Below, in pieces: positions 35,301 through 47,267 of a stretch of DNA of 64,000 bases. Numbering within the stretch: the stretch's first letter is position 1; each line of letters starts with the position of its first letter. The position numbers and the translations under genes are program-made. The stretch is taken from contig NC_091247.1 in the NCBI RefSeq assembly GCF_042477335.2, positions 13,617,001 to 13,681,000 on the forward strand. The letters are read 5' to 3'. Source of the DNA: Ovis canadensis (taxonomy: Eukaryota; Chordata; Mammalia; Artiodactyla; Bovidae). The notes under the pieces are model-generated. The model was not told the origin of the DNA. It was given only the letters and a program-made list of their open reading frames with translations, and did no database searches.

Positions 35301-38300
35301 AACCTCGTTGCTCCCGTATCTGATGGGGAACAGGTCAGGGAACTTCTGGCTCTGAAAGCCAGGTGCAGAGATTGGCTCACACAGATACCTTGCTCATAGC
35401 CTCTTTGACTCACTTCTGCTTTTTCCGGCCTGGTTTCCTTCACTCCCATATCCTTTGAAGCCCTGTAGCTTCACTGTAGCTCACTTTGGATTCAGAGTGT
35501 ATCGGCCCTGGTCCAGGCTATAGTGTCAGAGTCCCCAGGAGGAGTCCACTTTCTTGACGTAGTAGGTGTTACTCTAACTTACAGAACTGTGTAGAAAGAT
35601 ACCACCCAGTAGGAGCAACACCGTTAGCTGACGTTGGTTGAGGGCACACCACGTGGTCCATTCTTTACATGTGCTCTTCTCCTCCTCTGACCACTTCGGA
35701 ACAAGCAGTATCCATATTTTGTAGGCGAAAAAGCTAATATCCAGAGAGATGAAATGACCTGTTAAATATTATACTGCCAGTAAGTGGCAGAGGCAAGATT
35801 TAAATTTTTGTTTGAGTTTACAAAAAGTCTCAGACCCTTTTTATTATTCTGCCTTTTTTTTTTCCACTTATGAATCCTTTGCCACTTGTTTACCAAAACA
35901 GTAAGAAATTCAGCCATCAAAGCTAGTGAGACATTTGAGTCTTCTACTGACGTTAATCCCTTTCCTGAACAGGAAGCAGAACAGGCCATCCAGTGTCTCA
36001 ACGGCAAGCTGGCCCTGTCTAAGAAGCTGGTGGTGCGCTGGGCACACGCTCAAGTAAAGGTGAGTCTAACAGGCTAGAAAGACTGCATCAGCTTGTCCTA
36101 AATGAGTCTTGGAAAAGACAGTTGTCCACGCGCCCATTTGCATCCCAGCCTCTGCACATCTGGAACAACCACACGCTGGTCTCCTTGTATTCACCATGTG
36201 TGTTGCCAGATTTTTCTTTTGAGAAACATCTCAGGAGGGATTAAGTTCCTTCGCCGTTTCCCTCCACATACCCACAGATTCTGTTTTCGATTGATTTTTC
36301 CATGTGACTGATGTGTCTACTCCTCTATCATTTTTTTTTTTTGGTAGGGGTTCTTTAGGGGAAAAAAATGTATTTATTTTTTAAATTAGTTGCTTTAGGC
36401 ATTATTAGACTCTTCCCAGCCTCTCAGTTCTGTGGCAAGTTTGAATTGTTTATTCTAAATACTTGAGAAATGGGTAGTTTGTAAGAGTGCTTAAAGCACT
36501 GGCATTTCCTTACTCGAGAGATTTTGAGTTATTTGTGGGATTTGCAATGCCTGTATTGACTCCAAGGCCCAAGCAGTGGTGAACTGCTGTGTTTATCTCC
36601 TAGTTATTCTCTTGGGAAAATGTGCTGGAAAAGCTACAACCATTAAAAAAGAAAAAAGAAGAAAAGAATGGTATTCTGTTTCAGCCAGCACAGGTTAAGT
36701 ATGCGTTTACACTGGAGCAATCCACAAAGTTGATTCTCTTCTTCCTGCACTGTGGTCTTAACAGACCTGCTTACAAAGGTTGGTGACAACCAGATTTGGA
36801 GCCTCAGTCTTTATAAATGACCGTAATGTTTGATCAGAGACTCCACCCAGCAAGCTCCCCAGAAAAGTCCCCAAAATAAAGACATTTGAGTTCAGTGTCG
36901 AAGCTCAAAAACAGATCGCAGATAATTTGGATCTTTATGAGTATTTCAGGATTTCAGGTAATCACAGAGCCTTCTCAATTTCCAGGAGCCATCACCATAA
37001 AAATAGAAACAACAAGGAGAATTTCTAAATGCTTTTTTATTCAAAAGAAAATCAAGTCTCATTTGCCAGACTGGCTATCATCTTCTCATCCTGCATCTCA
37101 CTAAAAAGATCTGCAGGAGAAATAAGTCATGCTTCGTTCTTTCTTTTGAGAATCTCTGTGCCCTACATGTCTTTTTGACCAGAGACTCCTCATTGCTCTT
37201 TAACATTGTATTTACCTTTTAAAAGAAGTACATAATTATCTGGCATCAAATAAACTGTACTTTCCTGGAGAATGTTTTCTGTATCAGTGGCTGAAAGCCA
37301 TTACTAGTTCTCTTCTCCACATAAACCTGTGAAGAGTTGAATGTTATGGTTGTTACTTTGCAGCAATCAAGCAAACTTTAAAATGCTTGGAATAAAGTGA
37401 AATAACTATTGGAGGAAGTGATATGTGTCAGAATCAGAATGTGAGAGGGCATTCCTGCTGTGTAGCTGTACCAAGGTTGAAATTCTTTCTCCACCAAATA
37501 AGGAGGATTAATGTGTAGATGGGAAGCCTCATCTAAATTTCTTTTTCTACATTTATAACCTTTATGCTAAAGCTGGACTTCTGCATTAATTCTGAACACA
37601 AAGCAGACCTAAGATTGTCTAGAAATAATCTAACAATGGGCTTCCCCGGTGGCTCAGTGGTAAAGAATCTACCTGCCAATGCGGAAGACTCGGATTTGAT
37701 TCCCTGGGTCGGGAAGACCCCCTGGAGGAGGAAATGGCAATCCTCTCCAGAATTTTTGCCTGGGGACAACCCATGGACAGAGGAGCATGGTAGGCTACAG
37801 TCTCCATGTGGTCGCAAAGCGTCAGACATGACTGAGAGACTGAACACACATATTGTCTAAGGATACACTGGTGAGATTAGGGTTTCTGAACACATGCATT
37901 ACAGTAAAGGGCTGGTTTCTGCCTGGGTGGGGTAATTTGCCTTTTTTCTTACTTTCAGAGATACGATCACAACAAGAATGATAAGATCCTTCCAATTAGT
38001 CTTGAGCCGTCCTCAAGCACTGAGCCTGCGCAATCTAACCTAAGGTAAGAAGGTGTCCTGTAGGAAGACAAAAGTATTGCAAGAGCTGGAGCCATTTCTT
38101 CATTCTGGCACTAGAAACCCTTCAGACCCTTTAGAGTGGAGTCTACTAACTTTTGCCATGCTGAGAGATGTGTCCAGTTAGTCTCCAGAATATATACATG
38201 TCACCTCCCTCCATACCCCCAAGAGTGTGTACCAGCTATTTATACAGTTCATACACACAGAAGAGGCTGGGTATACCTACCACATACCAGCTATTATACT

Positions 38301-41300
38301 TGGCACTGGGAACACAGAGGTAAATCAGATACAGTCCTTGCTATAAAACAAGCATTTTAATAAGGCCTGATTATCTTCAACGTTTGTCATTATACCCTAA
38401 TTCCTCCCCAACTATGAGTTCCTTTATACAGAATTTGGGTTTACAGCACTTTAATTTTATCTACCATTTCAGCAAATGTAACAGTTTTGGTTCCAGTATG
38501 TACAAATTGTCAGTTACTTCCTTGGAGTTAATTCAAAACAGAAGGAGTTGAGGGTTGAATAAAGAAAGGGGAAGTTTAGGGTGAGCAGAAGTAGAGGGGT
38601 TGTCTTTGCACCATAGCCTAGGGAGAAATGTTAATTAACAAGAACAAAAGCTGAGATTTATGGAGCTTACTATGAAGCAGGCTCTGTGCTAAACACTTTA
38701 CATGCTGTATGTCACTGAAGTATAAAAATTCTGGTGAAAGTACTTTGTATTCATTTTATAAAAGAAGAAACTGAAGTTTAGGGAGGTATCTTGGCCAATA
38801 TCACGCAGGTCGAAAATAGCAGAGCACAGATTCAAAGCCAGGTTTACTGAGCTTGAGAATTCAGTCTTTCAGTTACTGCTTGCAAGAAGCTCCAGGCTGT
38901 CAGCGCAGGACTGCAGTTCTAACACCTGCTCCAAGAAAGGGCAAGACATGTGAAAGAGCACCAGCCTCTCATGCGTCCCAAATCAACACGTCATAGAGTC
39001 AGGAAAGTGATACCTGTTTGGACAGAGGGCTAGGGTTAAAAAAAAAACACGAAAACTTTTCTGTATATTATCTGCACCGAACAGAAGATATTTACAAGCA
39101 TCACATTAAACTGCAAGGAGGGGTGATCCTGAAATGTTCCCAGAAGTAATAAAATTGATAGTTAATTTTATATTTACCAATTTGTCTAATGTCATTGATG
39201 TTTTCTTAATTTTGTGCTGCTTTATTTTGTACTCCCCCAATTTTTTTTTAATTAATAACTTCAATAAGTTCACTAGGAGCTTATTTCAGCTGTCCTGTTT
39301 TCCCCTTAAGATTAAACCTCCTCAGTCACTATGGTTTCATGGAGGTTTTCGTAAATCTAACTCCTCTTGGGAACAGACAACTGCATTGATGCTTGGTGAT
39401 CTCCATGGTACTGTGAATGTGTCTTTCATTTCTTTCACTCTTTGTTCTTTTTACTAAATGATCTAGCCTGGTGTTTTCCATTTATCTTTTAATCCAGAGA
39501 ACCTCAGCTTACGTGTTTTGATTAACATCTATACCTAATTAGAGAAGGTTGTTTTCCCTGGGTCTCATACAGAACGGATGGCTGGCTGTTAATTTTCCAT
39601 TAATGGAAAAGGTGTGGAATGCATCTCAGTGAGACTTCAGAGTTCTTTTTTATGGCAACTAAGTTTTTTAATTTTACGTTGCCCTCATAAAATCTTGAGT
39701 ATATGCAGATATATGCTTTTTGAGGATTTCTTCAAGGCTATGTATACATTCCCTCCCAAGTTTCTATCCCTGACTGTAGACTGTTGACAGTGTCAAAGTG
39801 GAAACTAAAGGAAGCCATAAGCCAAAAGATACTCTGGTTGAGTGTGTTGCATCCTGATCTAGGGATAGTGGTGTCCTTGATCAGAAGGAAATTCCTCACA
39901 GCTTCTGCAGTGTCTCCTCACCCCTTCTCTCTAATACATGGCTACTCAGCTCCCAGCCTAATGAAAAGGAAAAAGCAAGGGCTTTGATGATAAACTGGGC
40001 TTGAGTCCTGGCTCCACCGTCTGTTAGCTATGTGAACCTTGGGTGAATCACTACCCTTCTGCATTTGTTTATCTATAAAATGTGGTCCGTGTAGTCAAAG
40101 TTATGGTTTTTCCAGTAGTCATATGTGAGAGTTGGACCGTAAAGAAGGATGGGCACCAAAGAGTTGACATTTTTGAGCTGTGATGCTGGAGGAGTCTCTT
40201 GAGAGTCCCTTGGACTGCACAGAGATCAAACCAGTCAATCCTAAAGGAAATCAACCCTGAATATTCATTGCAAGGACTGATGCTGAAGCGGAAGCTCTAA
40301 TACTTTGGCCACCTGATGTGAAGAACTGACTCATTGGAAAAGACCCTAATGCTGGGGAAAATTTGAGGGCAAGAGGAAAAGGGGGCAATAGAAGATGAGA
40401 TGGTTGGATGGCATCACTGACTCAGTGGACATAAATTTGATCAAACCCAGGGAGATAGCGATGGATAGAGAAGTCTGGTGTGCTGAAGTTCGTGGGGTCT
40501 CAGAGAGCTGGACATGACTTGGCTACTGAACAACAACAAAAATGTGGTTGATAACCCTTGAAATATTATTGCAAGGATTAGAAAACAGTATAAGTAAAAT
40601 GCTGGGCACACTTCCTGGCTCATTGTAAGTACTCTGTAAATGATAGCCTAAACACATTTGTCAGTAAAAAGGGACTTCGTAGAATTTCCGGGATGTTTTT
40701 TCCATTATTATTCAGTGATTCAGAAGGTGGTACTGTATAAGAAAGAGTTCATAGTATGGCTCTGGAGTCCAGCTGTATTCAAATCTCAGCTCTTCCACTT
40801 TACTAGCTATGGGCACTAACCTTTCTGTGCCTTTTTTTCTTTGTCTACAAAATGAAGAATATAACCTACATGAATTATTTCTTCCATTTTTTATTGTGGT
40901 AAATAATATAGCATTTACACATAATATGGCATTTACCATCTTAACCATTTTTAAGTGTACAGTTCAGTGGTATTAAGTACATTCATAAGGTACAACAATC
41001 ACCACCGTCCATCTCCATAATTCTTTCTCTCTTGTAAAACTGAAGCTCTATACCCATTAAACAATCACTCCCCATTCCCACCTCCCCCAAGTCCCTGGCA
41101 ACCATCATTCCACTTTCTGTCTCTGATTCTGACTGCTCTCTTAAGTACTTCATGTAAGTAGAATCATACAGTATTTGTCTTTTGTGCCTGGTTTGTTTCA
41201 TTTAACATAGAGTCCTCCTGGTTCTTCCATGTTGGAGCATATGTGTATACCACATTTTGCTTATCCATTCTTACTTCAGTAGACACTTGGGTTGCTTCCA

Positions 41301-41945
41301 CAGTTTCTCTGTTGTGAATAATGCTACCATGAGCATGGGAGTACACATCTCTCTCCCTCAGACTCTGCTTTCAATCCCTATACAAATCATCTTTGAGTAC
41401 CTACTGTCTGCAGGTACTAAGGTGCTGAACAGTGTTGGTGTCTGAGGTTTAAGTGTAACAATATACAAAGTATTCCTAACAGTGTCTTACAGAAAAAGCT
41501 TAATAGATGTTTCACCCTTGATCTCTTTCCTAAAATAAGAACAATTATTTTTGTGGGGTTTTTTTTTTCCTCCCAAACAGAACTGTATTCCTTTTGTTGT
41601 TCTTATTTATTAATTTATTGGCTGCACCCGGCAGCTTGTGGGAAGTCCTGTTTTCTATGAAATGTTTGTGTTTGAGTGTCTCATTGCTTCTCTGATATGC
41701 CTGAGAGCCACAAAGAAGATGAAATACATAGGTATTCTCTGAATGTACGCAGGCCCACTCTGATGCTCTGCTGTCCTTTTTCCAGTGTCACTGCAAAGAT
41801 CAAAGCCATCGAAGCAAAGCTGAAAATGATGGCAGAAAATCCTGATGCAGAATATCCAGCGGCGCCTGTTTATTCCTACTTCAAGCCACCAGATAAAAAA
41901 AGGACTACTCCTTATTCTCGAACAGCTTGGAAATCTCGAAGATGA
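23265..41945 (+). CDS. RBM18: RNA-binding motif protein 18, complete five-exon CDS
   Basis: This is a small single-RRM protein, probably nuclear and RNA-binding; its targets and job are poorly known. Coding exons 23265-23377, 32923-33049, 35973-36059, 37959-38044 and 41786-41945 splice in frame to 573 nt, or 190 residues, the length of the human protein as I recall it. The RRM spans about residues 25-106 with RNP2 LWIGNL at 27-32 and RNP1 RGYCFVNF at 69-76. The aromatic positions Y71 and F73 used for base stacking are kept. The tail has a lysine-rich helix ([12 protein letters not shown]) and a basic end (AWKSRR), possibly a nuclear signal. The chosen ATG gives the conserved [10 protein letters not shown] start, although its context is weak (T at -3, G at +4). 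The gene is transcribed from the promoter shared with MRRF. All five splice pairs are GT/AG. No damage is seen. Confidence 0.96.
24062..24334 (+). mobile_element. Bov-A2-type dimer
   Basis: Two Bov-A units in tandem (starting near 24064 and 24203), joined by cactttcactttc and ending in a (cag)n tail, with no tRNA head. Confidence 0.88.
25717..26629 (-). mobile_element. BovB (RTE-clade) LINE, 5'-truncated
   Basis: A minus-strand reading frame (26602-25865) encodes the C-terminal half of a BovB reverse transcriptase. It has motifs [24 protein letters not shown] and a final arginine run. The catalytic YADD box reads YADN, so the copy is very likely inactive. Identical 12-bp duplications (tattaaagtaca) flank it at 25705-25716 and 26630-26641, fixing both ends of the insertion. 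It lies antisense in RBM18 intron 2. Confidence 0.93.
27051..27196 (-). mobile_element. Bov-A unit, antisense
   Basis: It starts with a (gct)n run, the reverse of the (agc)n tail, then the antisense Bov-A body. Confidence 0.85.
28158..28363 (-). mobile_element. Bov-tA SINE, antisense
   Basis: Antisense Bov-A body then reversed tRNA head (gggattgaacccgggtctcc). Confidence 0.88.
29145..29721 (-). mobile_element. BovB LINE 3' fragment
   Basis: It is closely similar to the copy at 25717 and in the same orientation, but shorter at the 5' end and with an internal deletion after the first 20 bases. Identical 12-bp flanks (ctataagttcat) are at 29133-29144 and 29722-29733. Confidence 0.93.
31853..32166 (+). 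mobile_element. Bov-tA array with two tRNA heads
   Basis: A first head plus half Bov-A unit (31853-31970) runs directly into a second full Bov-tA (31971-32166). This is either a tandem insertion or a dimeric subfamily. Confidence 0.85.
32188..32317 (+). repeat. Imperfect 65-bp tandem duplication
   Basis: Two 65-bp units (32188-32252 and 32253-32317) both begin ggcctccatcatgttg and stay aligned without gaps, at roughly three quarters identity by eye. They lie just after a Bov-tA array. Confidence 0.75.
32923..33049 (+). CDS. RBM18: RBM18 exon 3: RRM core with RNP1
   Basis: Acceptor ctttctccacag and donor gtagct bound 127 nt. It encodes [18 protein letters not shown] through [12 protein letters not shown]. 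Intron 2 before it is 9.5 kb, the longest in the gene. Confidence 0.95.
35973..36059 (+). CDS. RBM18: RBM18 exon 4: C-terminal half of RRM
   Basis: Acceptor cctgaacag and donor gtgagt bound 87 nt. The exon encodes [15 protein letters not shown] to HAQVK, which is the second RRM helix and last strand. It is in phase 0 on both sides, so skipping would drop 29 residues and damage the fold without a frameshift. Confidence 0.95.
37637..37852 (+). mobile_element. Bov-tA SINE
   Basis: Begins gggcttccccggtggctcag and ends in gaacacaca, in RBM18 intron 4 about 110 bp before the exon 5 acceptor. Confidence 0.9.
37959..38044 (+). CDS. RBM18: RBM18 exon 5: linker after the RRM
   Basis: Acceptor tactttcag and donor gtaaga bound 86 nt. 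It reads [17 protein letters not shown] and a Ser/Thr-rich stretch. Residue 133 is Ala, where I recall Thr in human. Confidence 0.95.
39985..40650 (+). mobile_element. MIR SINE split by BovB
   Basis: The left half (about 39985-40086) has cttgagtcctggctccacc; the right half (40539-40650) has ttattgcaaggattagaaaa and the 3' end. BovB at 40087-40538 separates them. Confidence 0.75.
40087..40538 (+). mobile_element. BovB LINE 3' fragment inserted in a MIR
   Basis: This is the sense-strand BovB 3' region ending in a degenerate (caa)n tail. Perfect 10-bp flanks (aaaatgtggt) are at 40077-40086 and 40539-40548. The two halves of a MIR continue on each side. Confidence 0.9.
40875..41400 (-). mobile_element. 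Antisense L1 3' fragment
   Basis: It contains agacacttgggttgcttcca and gaataatgctaccatgagca, the reverse of the L1M 3' region. Confidence 0.7.
41786..41945 (+). CDS. RBM18: RBM18 exon 6: C-terminus and stop
   Basis: Acceptor ctttttccag comes just before 41786. The exon encodes [15 protein letters not shown] through RTAWKSRR and stops with TGA at 41943-41945. It continues into the 3' UTR. Confidence 0.96.
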
Positions 41946-43800
41946 TGGTTATGAATGACTGCTCTCCACACCTGAGGCCCTCTGCCTTTGTACTTATAGC
42001 TGTGAGCAGTACTACCCGACAGAGCAGCCACATGTTAGCGTTTGGTAACATAACATTTTTGGATGTCCTCCTTATGGATGTTTCTTCCCTGAAGTATGTG
42101 TGGAATTGAGCATCATCCAGAATAAATAGGATTTTATCCAAAACTGTGACTTGAATGCTGGGATGCTCTAGTTGGCTCGTTTGTTTGGATTTGTAACTCC
42201 AGAAACATTATATAGTGTGCCAGAAAGAAAGGGAAACACAACGTTATCATTCACATCAGGAAACTTAATTTATTAAGAGCTGTCTTTTAAAAAAAAAAAA
42301 AAATTTTCTGTGCTCAGTTGTCTTTATGACATAAAGAAAAAGTAAGAAAACAAGGAGGGAAGTAAGAAATTTTGAATCATGCTCGAAACTGCTGTTCCAG
42401 AATTTTCTGTGGAAATCCCTCCAACTGGACTGAAAAGAAAAAGTTCTTGGCAAAAAGAGCTGGTTCTTTGAGCAAATGTTGTGGTAATCTGTTTAAGAAT
42501 TATGCTTATTGTTTCAAAATCCCAATTAGGAAAACATGGTGTATATCTTTAAAAAGTGTTTGCGTCGACAAAACTAGACCGAAATTTAGCACTTTGTACC
42601 ACAGCAGAAGTCCTGTTTGAAAATCCAATTTGTATTCTATCGTGATCATTTTTTTTAAAAATCTAAATATTCCTGCCTTCTATAATACCAAATGTCATTA
42701 TTAGTGTGGGACTTTTAAAGTTTCATTTATTGCATGAGATTATTTTTAATAGCATGAGAATGTTCTGTTTGGAATTATATCATGATCAATCTAAATAGAA
42801 AAGCTGGTATCTTTGAAAACTTAAACATTGCTATATTGATTCTCTATCAAACTTACACCTTTATTAATAATTGCGTAGGGGTCTGAGTAGAAGAAATTGT
42901 CTTGTGTGGGGTGCGATGGGGACACACAGTGGACACGGAAAGTCAGCGGAGCAGACACTGCTCTGGCACCAAGATTGTAATGACCTCATGTTTTATGTGG
43001 TTTATAAAGGCTTGAAAGATTGCATGACTTTAAAACAATTCTTCATTTGTAGAACCTACTTCTCAGATATTTTTTGCCACTTTGAACATTTTGAATACAA
43101 CAACAGAGGAAGAAAAACAACCGATCTGGGAGTCTGTTTCCATCAGCAGCGTTGGTTGGTCATTTTGGTGCCAGGTGGGCAGACTGTTTCACTGGGCAGC
43201 ACCATTGCTTCTTTAGCATATAAATCATTTTGTTACTTCAAGGTGCCACTCTTAGCGATTACAGCTGTTTACTGTCATTGTTCCCAGCAAGAGGAGGCTC
43301 TCATTGTAGGAGCTTAAGTCTTCCTATGAGCAGAAATGAATTTAAGACACTTGAACCAAAACTTCAGCATAGTCAAGTGTTTTAATTCACAGAAGTGGTT
43401 CAGAGAAATTCCTATCACCTTTCCCAAGGTAAAACTTTCAGATATCTTTCAATGTTATTCTGCCTGCAAAACTCAAGAGCTCAGTGTTAGATGCAAGTAA
43501 CTTTCCTTCTGTTTGGGGGATAGTTCAGGGAGGCGGGAGCCTTATCTCCCATTTTTCTGGTGACTTCTCTATAGAATTCACCATTTTACCCTTGAGGTCC
43601 TCTAAGAGTTATGGTGGAATAGGACTTAATGCAAAATAAATAGTCTTCTATTTTTAATAGGAACTTAGAAAATACTTAACTTTGGATTATCTAGAGTTGT
43701 TTTCTTTAGAAACCAGAGCTATTTATTTGTATTTAAAGCAATGTTTATTATTTGTACCGATTCTTACTCCTTTGTGTGAATAAATGCAAGACAGTGTCTG
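41946..43800 (+). other. RBM18: RBM18 3' UTR
   Basis: The AT-rich region after the stop has no clear SINE or LINE, unlike the flanking DNA, which fits a retained UTR. A first AATAAA lies at 42121 and a last one at 43779. AT-rich words such as TATTTATTT occur near 43720. Long open frames here, for example 42871-43317, have no recognisable product. Confidence 0.75.
43779..43784 (+). terminator. RBM18: RBM18 main poly(A) signal
   Basis: AATAAA is followed within 10-30 nt by a GT-rich downstream element (tgtctgtggttgtgtct at 43795-43811). Cleavage would fall near 43795-43800. An earlier AATAAA at 42121 could give a short-UTR form, but its downstream GT element is weaker. Confidence 0.75.
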
Positions 43801-44639
43801 TGGTTGTGTCTTCTCTCGTCCATTTCCTGCACTAAAGACTGCAGCTCTCTAGGAGGCTTGTTCCTCCTTTGGCCATGGAGGTGTCCAGGCAAGATGCTGC
43901 TTCTAAGTGCCTTCTCTGATCCCAGAGGCAGGTCTCTGCACCCTTTCTGCTTGCCTCCTTCTGTTAGAGATGAGTAAAGAGACTAGCTGTTCTCACTGTA
44001 CATCTAACTGTTCCCAAGAAAGTTGTTAATGGAAGGCCCCTGAAGTAGGAAAATGTGTTTGGTCCCTCTTTCAAAGTAGGGTTTCAGAAGAATAAAGGTA
44101 TGTGTTATAAATATGCTGAAAGCAGTTTGGTTAAAGGTTTGTTAAATATGAGTGTTAACTTGGTAAACTCCTTGTTAGGAGGTTATCTGTACTTTAAAAT
44201 TATTTGTGGGCTTACTGTTTTTCTAAAATTATGTCACAGTTTTGATTTTTACAAGAGTGAAGAATTGAGAGGCATATCTCCTTAATCTCGGCTCTTCTTT
44301 ATCTCTAGCAAAATATAACCCTAACCAGTAGACCTTCTATAACTGGAATCTCAATATTAGGAGGAAAAAAATCACATGAAAGATTTTTCAAAGCATATCA
44401 AAAATCAACAGCAGCAGCTTTGTAAAACCAGATATTCTAGAACTGTTCCTTGTCTATTAAGGCATGTACAGATACTTTCTAAATCACCAAATATATCTAC
44501 ATTTTTAATACTACTGTATAAAAGAATAAGATTAATTCTTACCTTACAAGTTAATGTTAAGTAGTTCCTTTATGTAATCATTATGTCCCTAAAAATGATT
44601 TCATTCTACCATATTTATCCTTGATGTCTCTTTTTCTCT

Positions 44640-45455
44640 CCTGTTCCTTCTACCCAGTCCTTGAACAAATCCTGTCAACTCCACATTGAAAATACATCTT
44701 GAAAAAATGTTTAAAAACCCTCATCTTGAGTCCAGTCATTTTACTCTTGCGGTACCTGCCTAATTATCTCCCAGCTTCCACCCAGTGCCTCCACTTTAAC
44801 CAAAGCAGTCCTTTCTCCATCTGAGCATGTCAGTCCCTTCCATGGGCTTTCTGTCACACCTAGAATAAAATCCAAAGGCCTAAATGACTTGTCACTGACA
44901 ACCTGCCTGACCCTATAAGCCTCTTATCCCTTTTGTTCACTGTGCTTCAGCCTCATGGCTTGGCTATTCCTTGAGTGCTAGGAGGTCCTACCATGAGGCC
45001 TTGGCATTGGCTGTTCACAGAGTCCATTCCCTTATTTGTTCAAGTCCCTGTTCAAAGGACCATGTTCAAGAGGCTACCTGACCTCCCTATGTAAAATTAG
45101 CTCTGTCACTTCTAATCACTCCCCATTCTTCATTTTCTAAATAGTCCTTGTCACTACCTAACATCATATACGAAGTTACTTTCTCTTGCGCTTGCTGTCT
45201 CTTTTTTTTTTTTTATTAGAAGGTAAGTTCCCTGGGAGCAGGAACTTCTATTCACTGCTATGTCCCAACATTGAAAACCATGCCAGGTAGGGACTTACTT
45301 GAAGTCCAGTGATTGGGACTCTCAAGTTCCCAATGCAGGGAGTAGAAGTTCATTCAGTGGTCAGGGAACTAAGATTCCATATGCCACACAGTGAGGCCAA
45401 AAAAAAGAAAATAATGCCAGCTGTGTAATAGATGCTTAATAAATATTTGTTGGTG
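44640..45455 (+). mobile_element. L2 LINE, split by CHR SINE
   Basis: The aataaaatccaaaggcct and gcctcatggcttgg regions and the terminal taataaatatttgttgg are in L2 order. Confidence 0.65.
45288..45410 (+). mobile_element. CHR-type SINE inserted in an L2
   Basis: A gggacttacttgaagtccag head and A-rich tail are flanked by atgccag at 45280-45286 and 45414-45420. The L2 3' end resumes after it. Confidence 0.78.
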
Positions 45456-45609
45456 AAAAATCATAATAGTGGTACTTGAGAACTGAAGGGTCTTGAGAGG
45501 CCCTCCCACATAACCTCCTTACTGTCCAGATGGGAAAAGCACAGAGAGACAAAGCAACTTGGCCAGGATCACGTTGTTAATAGGAGAGCATTAGATAGAA
45601 TACTAGACC

Positions 45610-45935
45610 AGTGTTTGTTGCGTCAGCACACTGGCCTGTGCCCTCTTTTTGTACAGCCCACAGAGCTAAGAATGGCTTTTACATTTTTAAATGGTTGAGG
45701 AAAAAGTCAAGAATACTATTCTGTGACACATGAAAATTAGATGAATTCTGAATTTCAGTGTCCATAAATAAACTTGTATTGGAACATAGCCATGTCTATT
45801 CATTTACATATTGTCCGTGGTGATTTTCCCACTACAATTACAGAGTTTAGTGCAACAAAGATTGTATGGCTCACAGAGCCTAAAATATTTACCATCTGGC
45901 CCTTCATGGAAAAAATTTGCCAACCCCTGCTCTGA
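45610..45935 (-). mobile_element. hAT-type DNA transposon relic
   Basis: The right end, read on the minus strand, starts cagagcaggggttggcaaat. The body has attggaacatagccatg and ctcacagagcctaaaat, typical of a common old mammalian hAT family. Family name not assigned. Confidence 0.6.
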
Positions 45936-46128
45936 AGTTTATTCCATTCATGGAAATGTCGTTCTAAATCTTTTTGGTGTCAACAGTTCCGGTGTTAAAA
46001 GCAAATCAAAGCAGCACAGAGGCAATAAAATGGTGTCAGTTCCTTATCGCATCTGCGGACCCATTTACGTCTCATCTTTTGGGATGGAGAGCCGGCTGTC
46101 CAAGCCTCACAGCATCACTGTACTGAGA

Positions 46129-46169
46129 GAAAAAAAATAAATAAATAAATATATATATATATATATATA
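46129..46169 (+). repeat. (AAAT)n/(TA)n microsatellite
   Basis: A-rich run, three AAAT units, then about ten TA units. Confidence 0.9.
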
Positions 46170-46246
46170 CAACTGTAGGCTAAATTCCCTCATCCTACAG
46201 GTGAGGAAACTAAGGCTCAAAAAGCTTTGGCATTCAGTGTGGGCTA

Positions 46247-46436
46247 ACCAGGTGGCTGGTAAAGAATCCACCTGCCAGTGCAGGAGACACAGGTTCAATC
46301 CCTGGGTCAGGAAGATCCCTTGGAGAAGGAAATGGCAAACCCATTCCAGTATTCTTGCCTGGAAAATTCCATGGACAGAAGAGCCTAGCGGGCTACAGTG
46401 CATGGCGTTGCAGAGTCAGATGGGACTGAGCAAACA
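46247..46436 (+). mobile_element. Bov-tA SINE
   Basis: Head ggtaaagaatccacctgcc, Bov-A body and a (ca)n-rich tail. Confidence 0.88.
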
Positions 46437-47267
46437 CACACACGCACACACAAACCTGAGTTAGACCTCTAGCCCCAGCTGTGCGAGCAGGTTAGTCGGG
46501 ACTCAGTTCAAGTAACAAAAAACCTACTCCAGCTACCTTCTGGTAGGAAACTTATTGGCTCATGGAAGTAAAAAGTCCAGGTGTTCAAATGATATGGTCA
46601 GAAATCTGTCTGTCTCTTGATTGTGTTTTCCTCTGGGTTGGTTTCATTCTCAGGCAGGCTCTCCTTAATGGTCTCTGGAGAGAGACTTGAATCCCAAGTT
46701 AAAAAACACAGACCTGTCAGAATTTCTTTCTCTTAGGACATGGGGCTACATTGTCCTTCCTCTGCTTTCAGTCTGACTTGGCTAGGATTCCTGATGATAC
46801 AGAATGGCATTTTCTTTTTAATGTGCCCTGTGACCTTTCTAAGATAGAAACAGAATTTAAAATTTAACCTTGAAAAACAAAATTAAGTTTTCCTCCTCTG
46901 AAAAAAGGCCTCTCTCCCTGCTGAAAAGCTTTCTGGCCAGCAACTTCATCAAAAGGAAAGTGGGTCATTCCTCAAGCATCTACACGTGGAAGATGTATAG
47001 AGGGGAGGCGCAGTCCCATACACCACTGTGTGCCTTGATAAAGGGAAGCTTTGGGAGCTGCAGGAGTGCAGGAGGTGGGTTCTTACTCAAGCTGGAAACG
47101 GAGGCAGGCTCAGAGATGACTTCCCCGAAGAAGCAACACCTGAACAGAGCTCTGAAGGCTGTCTACACACAAACCAGGCAGGTGTGAGAGAAGTGTTGAA
47201 GGAACAACAAAGCCCAGTGAAGTGATCACTAGAGCTAATCATAAAAGGAATGAACACACCCAAATAT

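Larger units (their letters stand above)
33050..37958. other. RBM18: RBM18 introns 3 and 4
   Basis: Apart from exon 4 (35973-36059) this is AT-rich intron. A Bov-tA lies at 37637-37852. In 33050-35900 I see only AT-rich, probably ancient LINE-like sequence and a MIR trace near 35660-35800; nothing definite. Confidence 0.7.
38045..41785. other. RBM18: RBM18 intron 5
   Basis: Contains MIR traces (38640-38850), a MIR split by BovB (39985-40650) and an antisense L1 fragment (about 40875-41400). No extra exon is seen. Confidence 0.8.

Noticed and set aside
42871..43317. 148-codon open frame in the RBM18 3' UTR
   Set aside because: No recognisable domain, no promoter, and it lies within a UTR; chance opening is likely.
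45811..46140. 109-codon plus-strand frame
   Set aside because: Lies across the hAT relic and runs into the A-rich/TA microsatellite; no family match.
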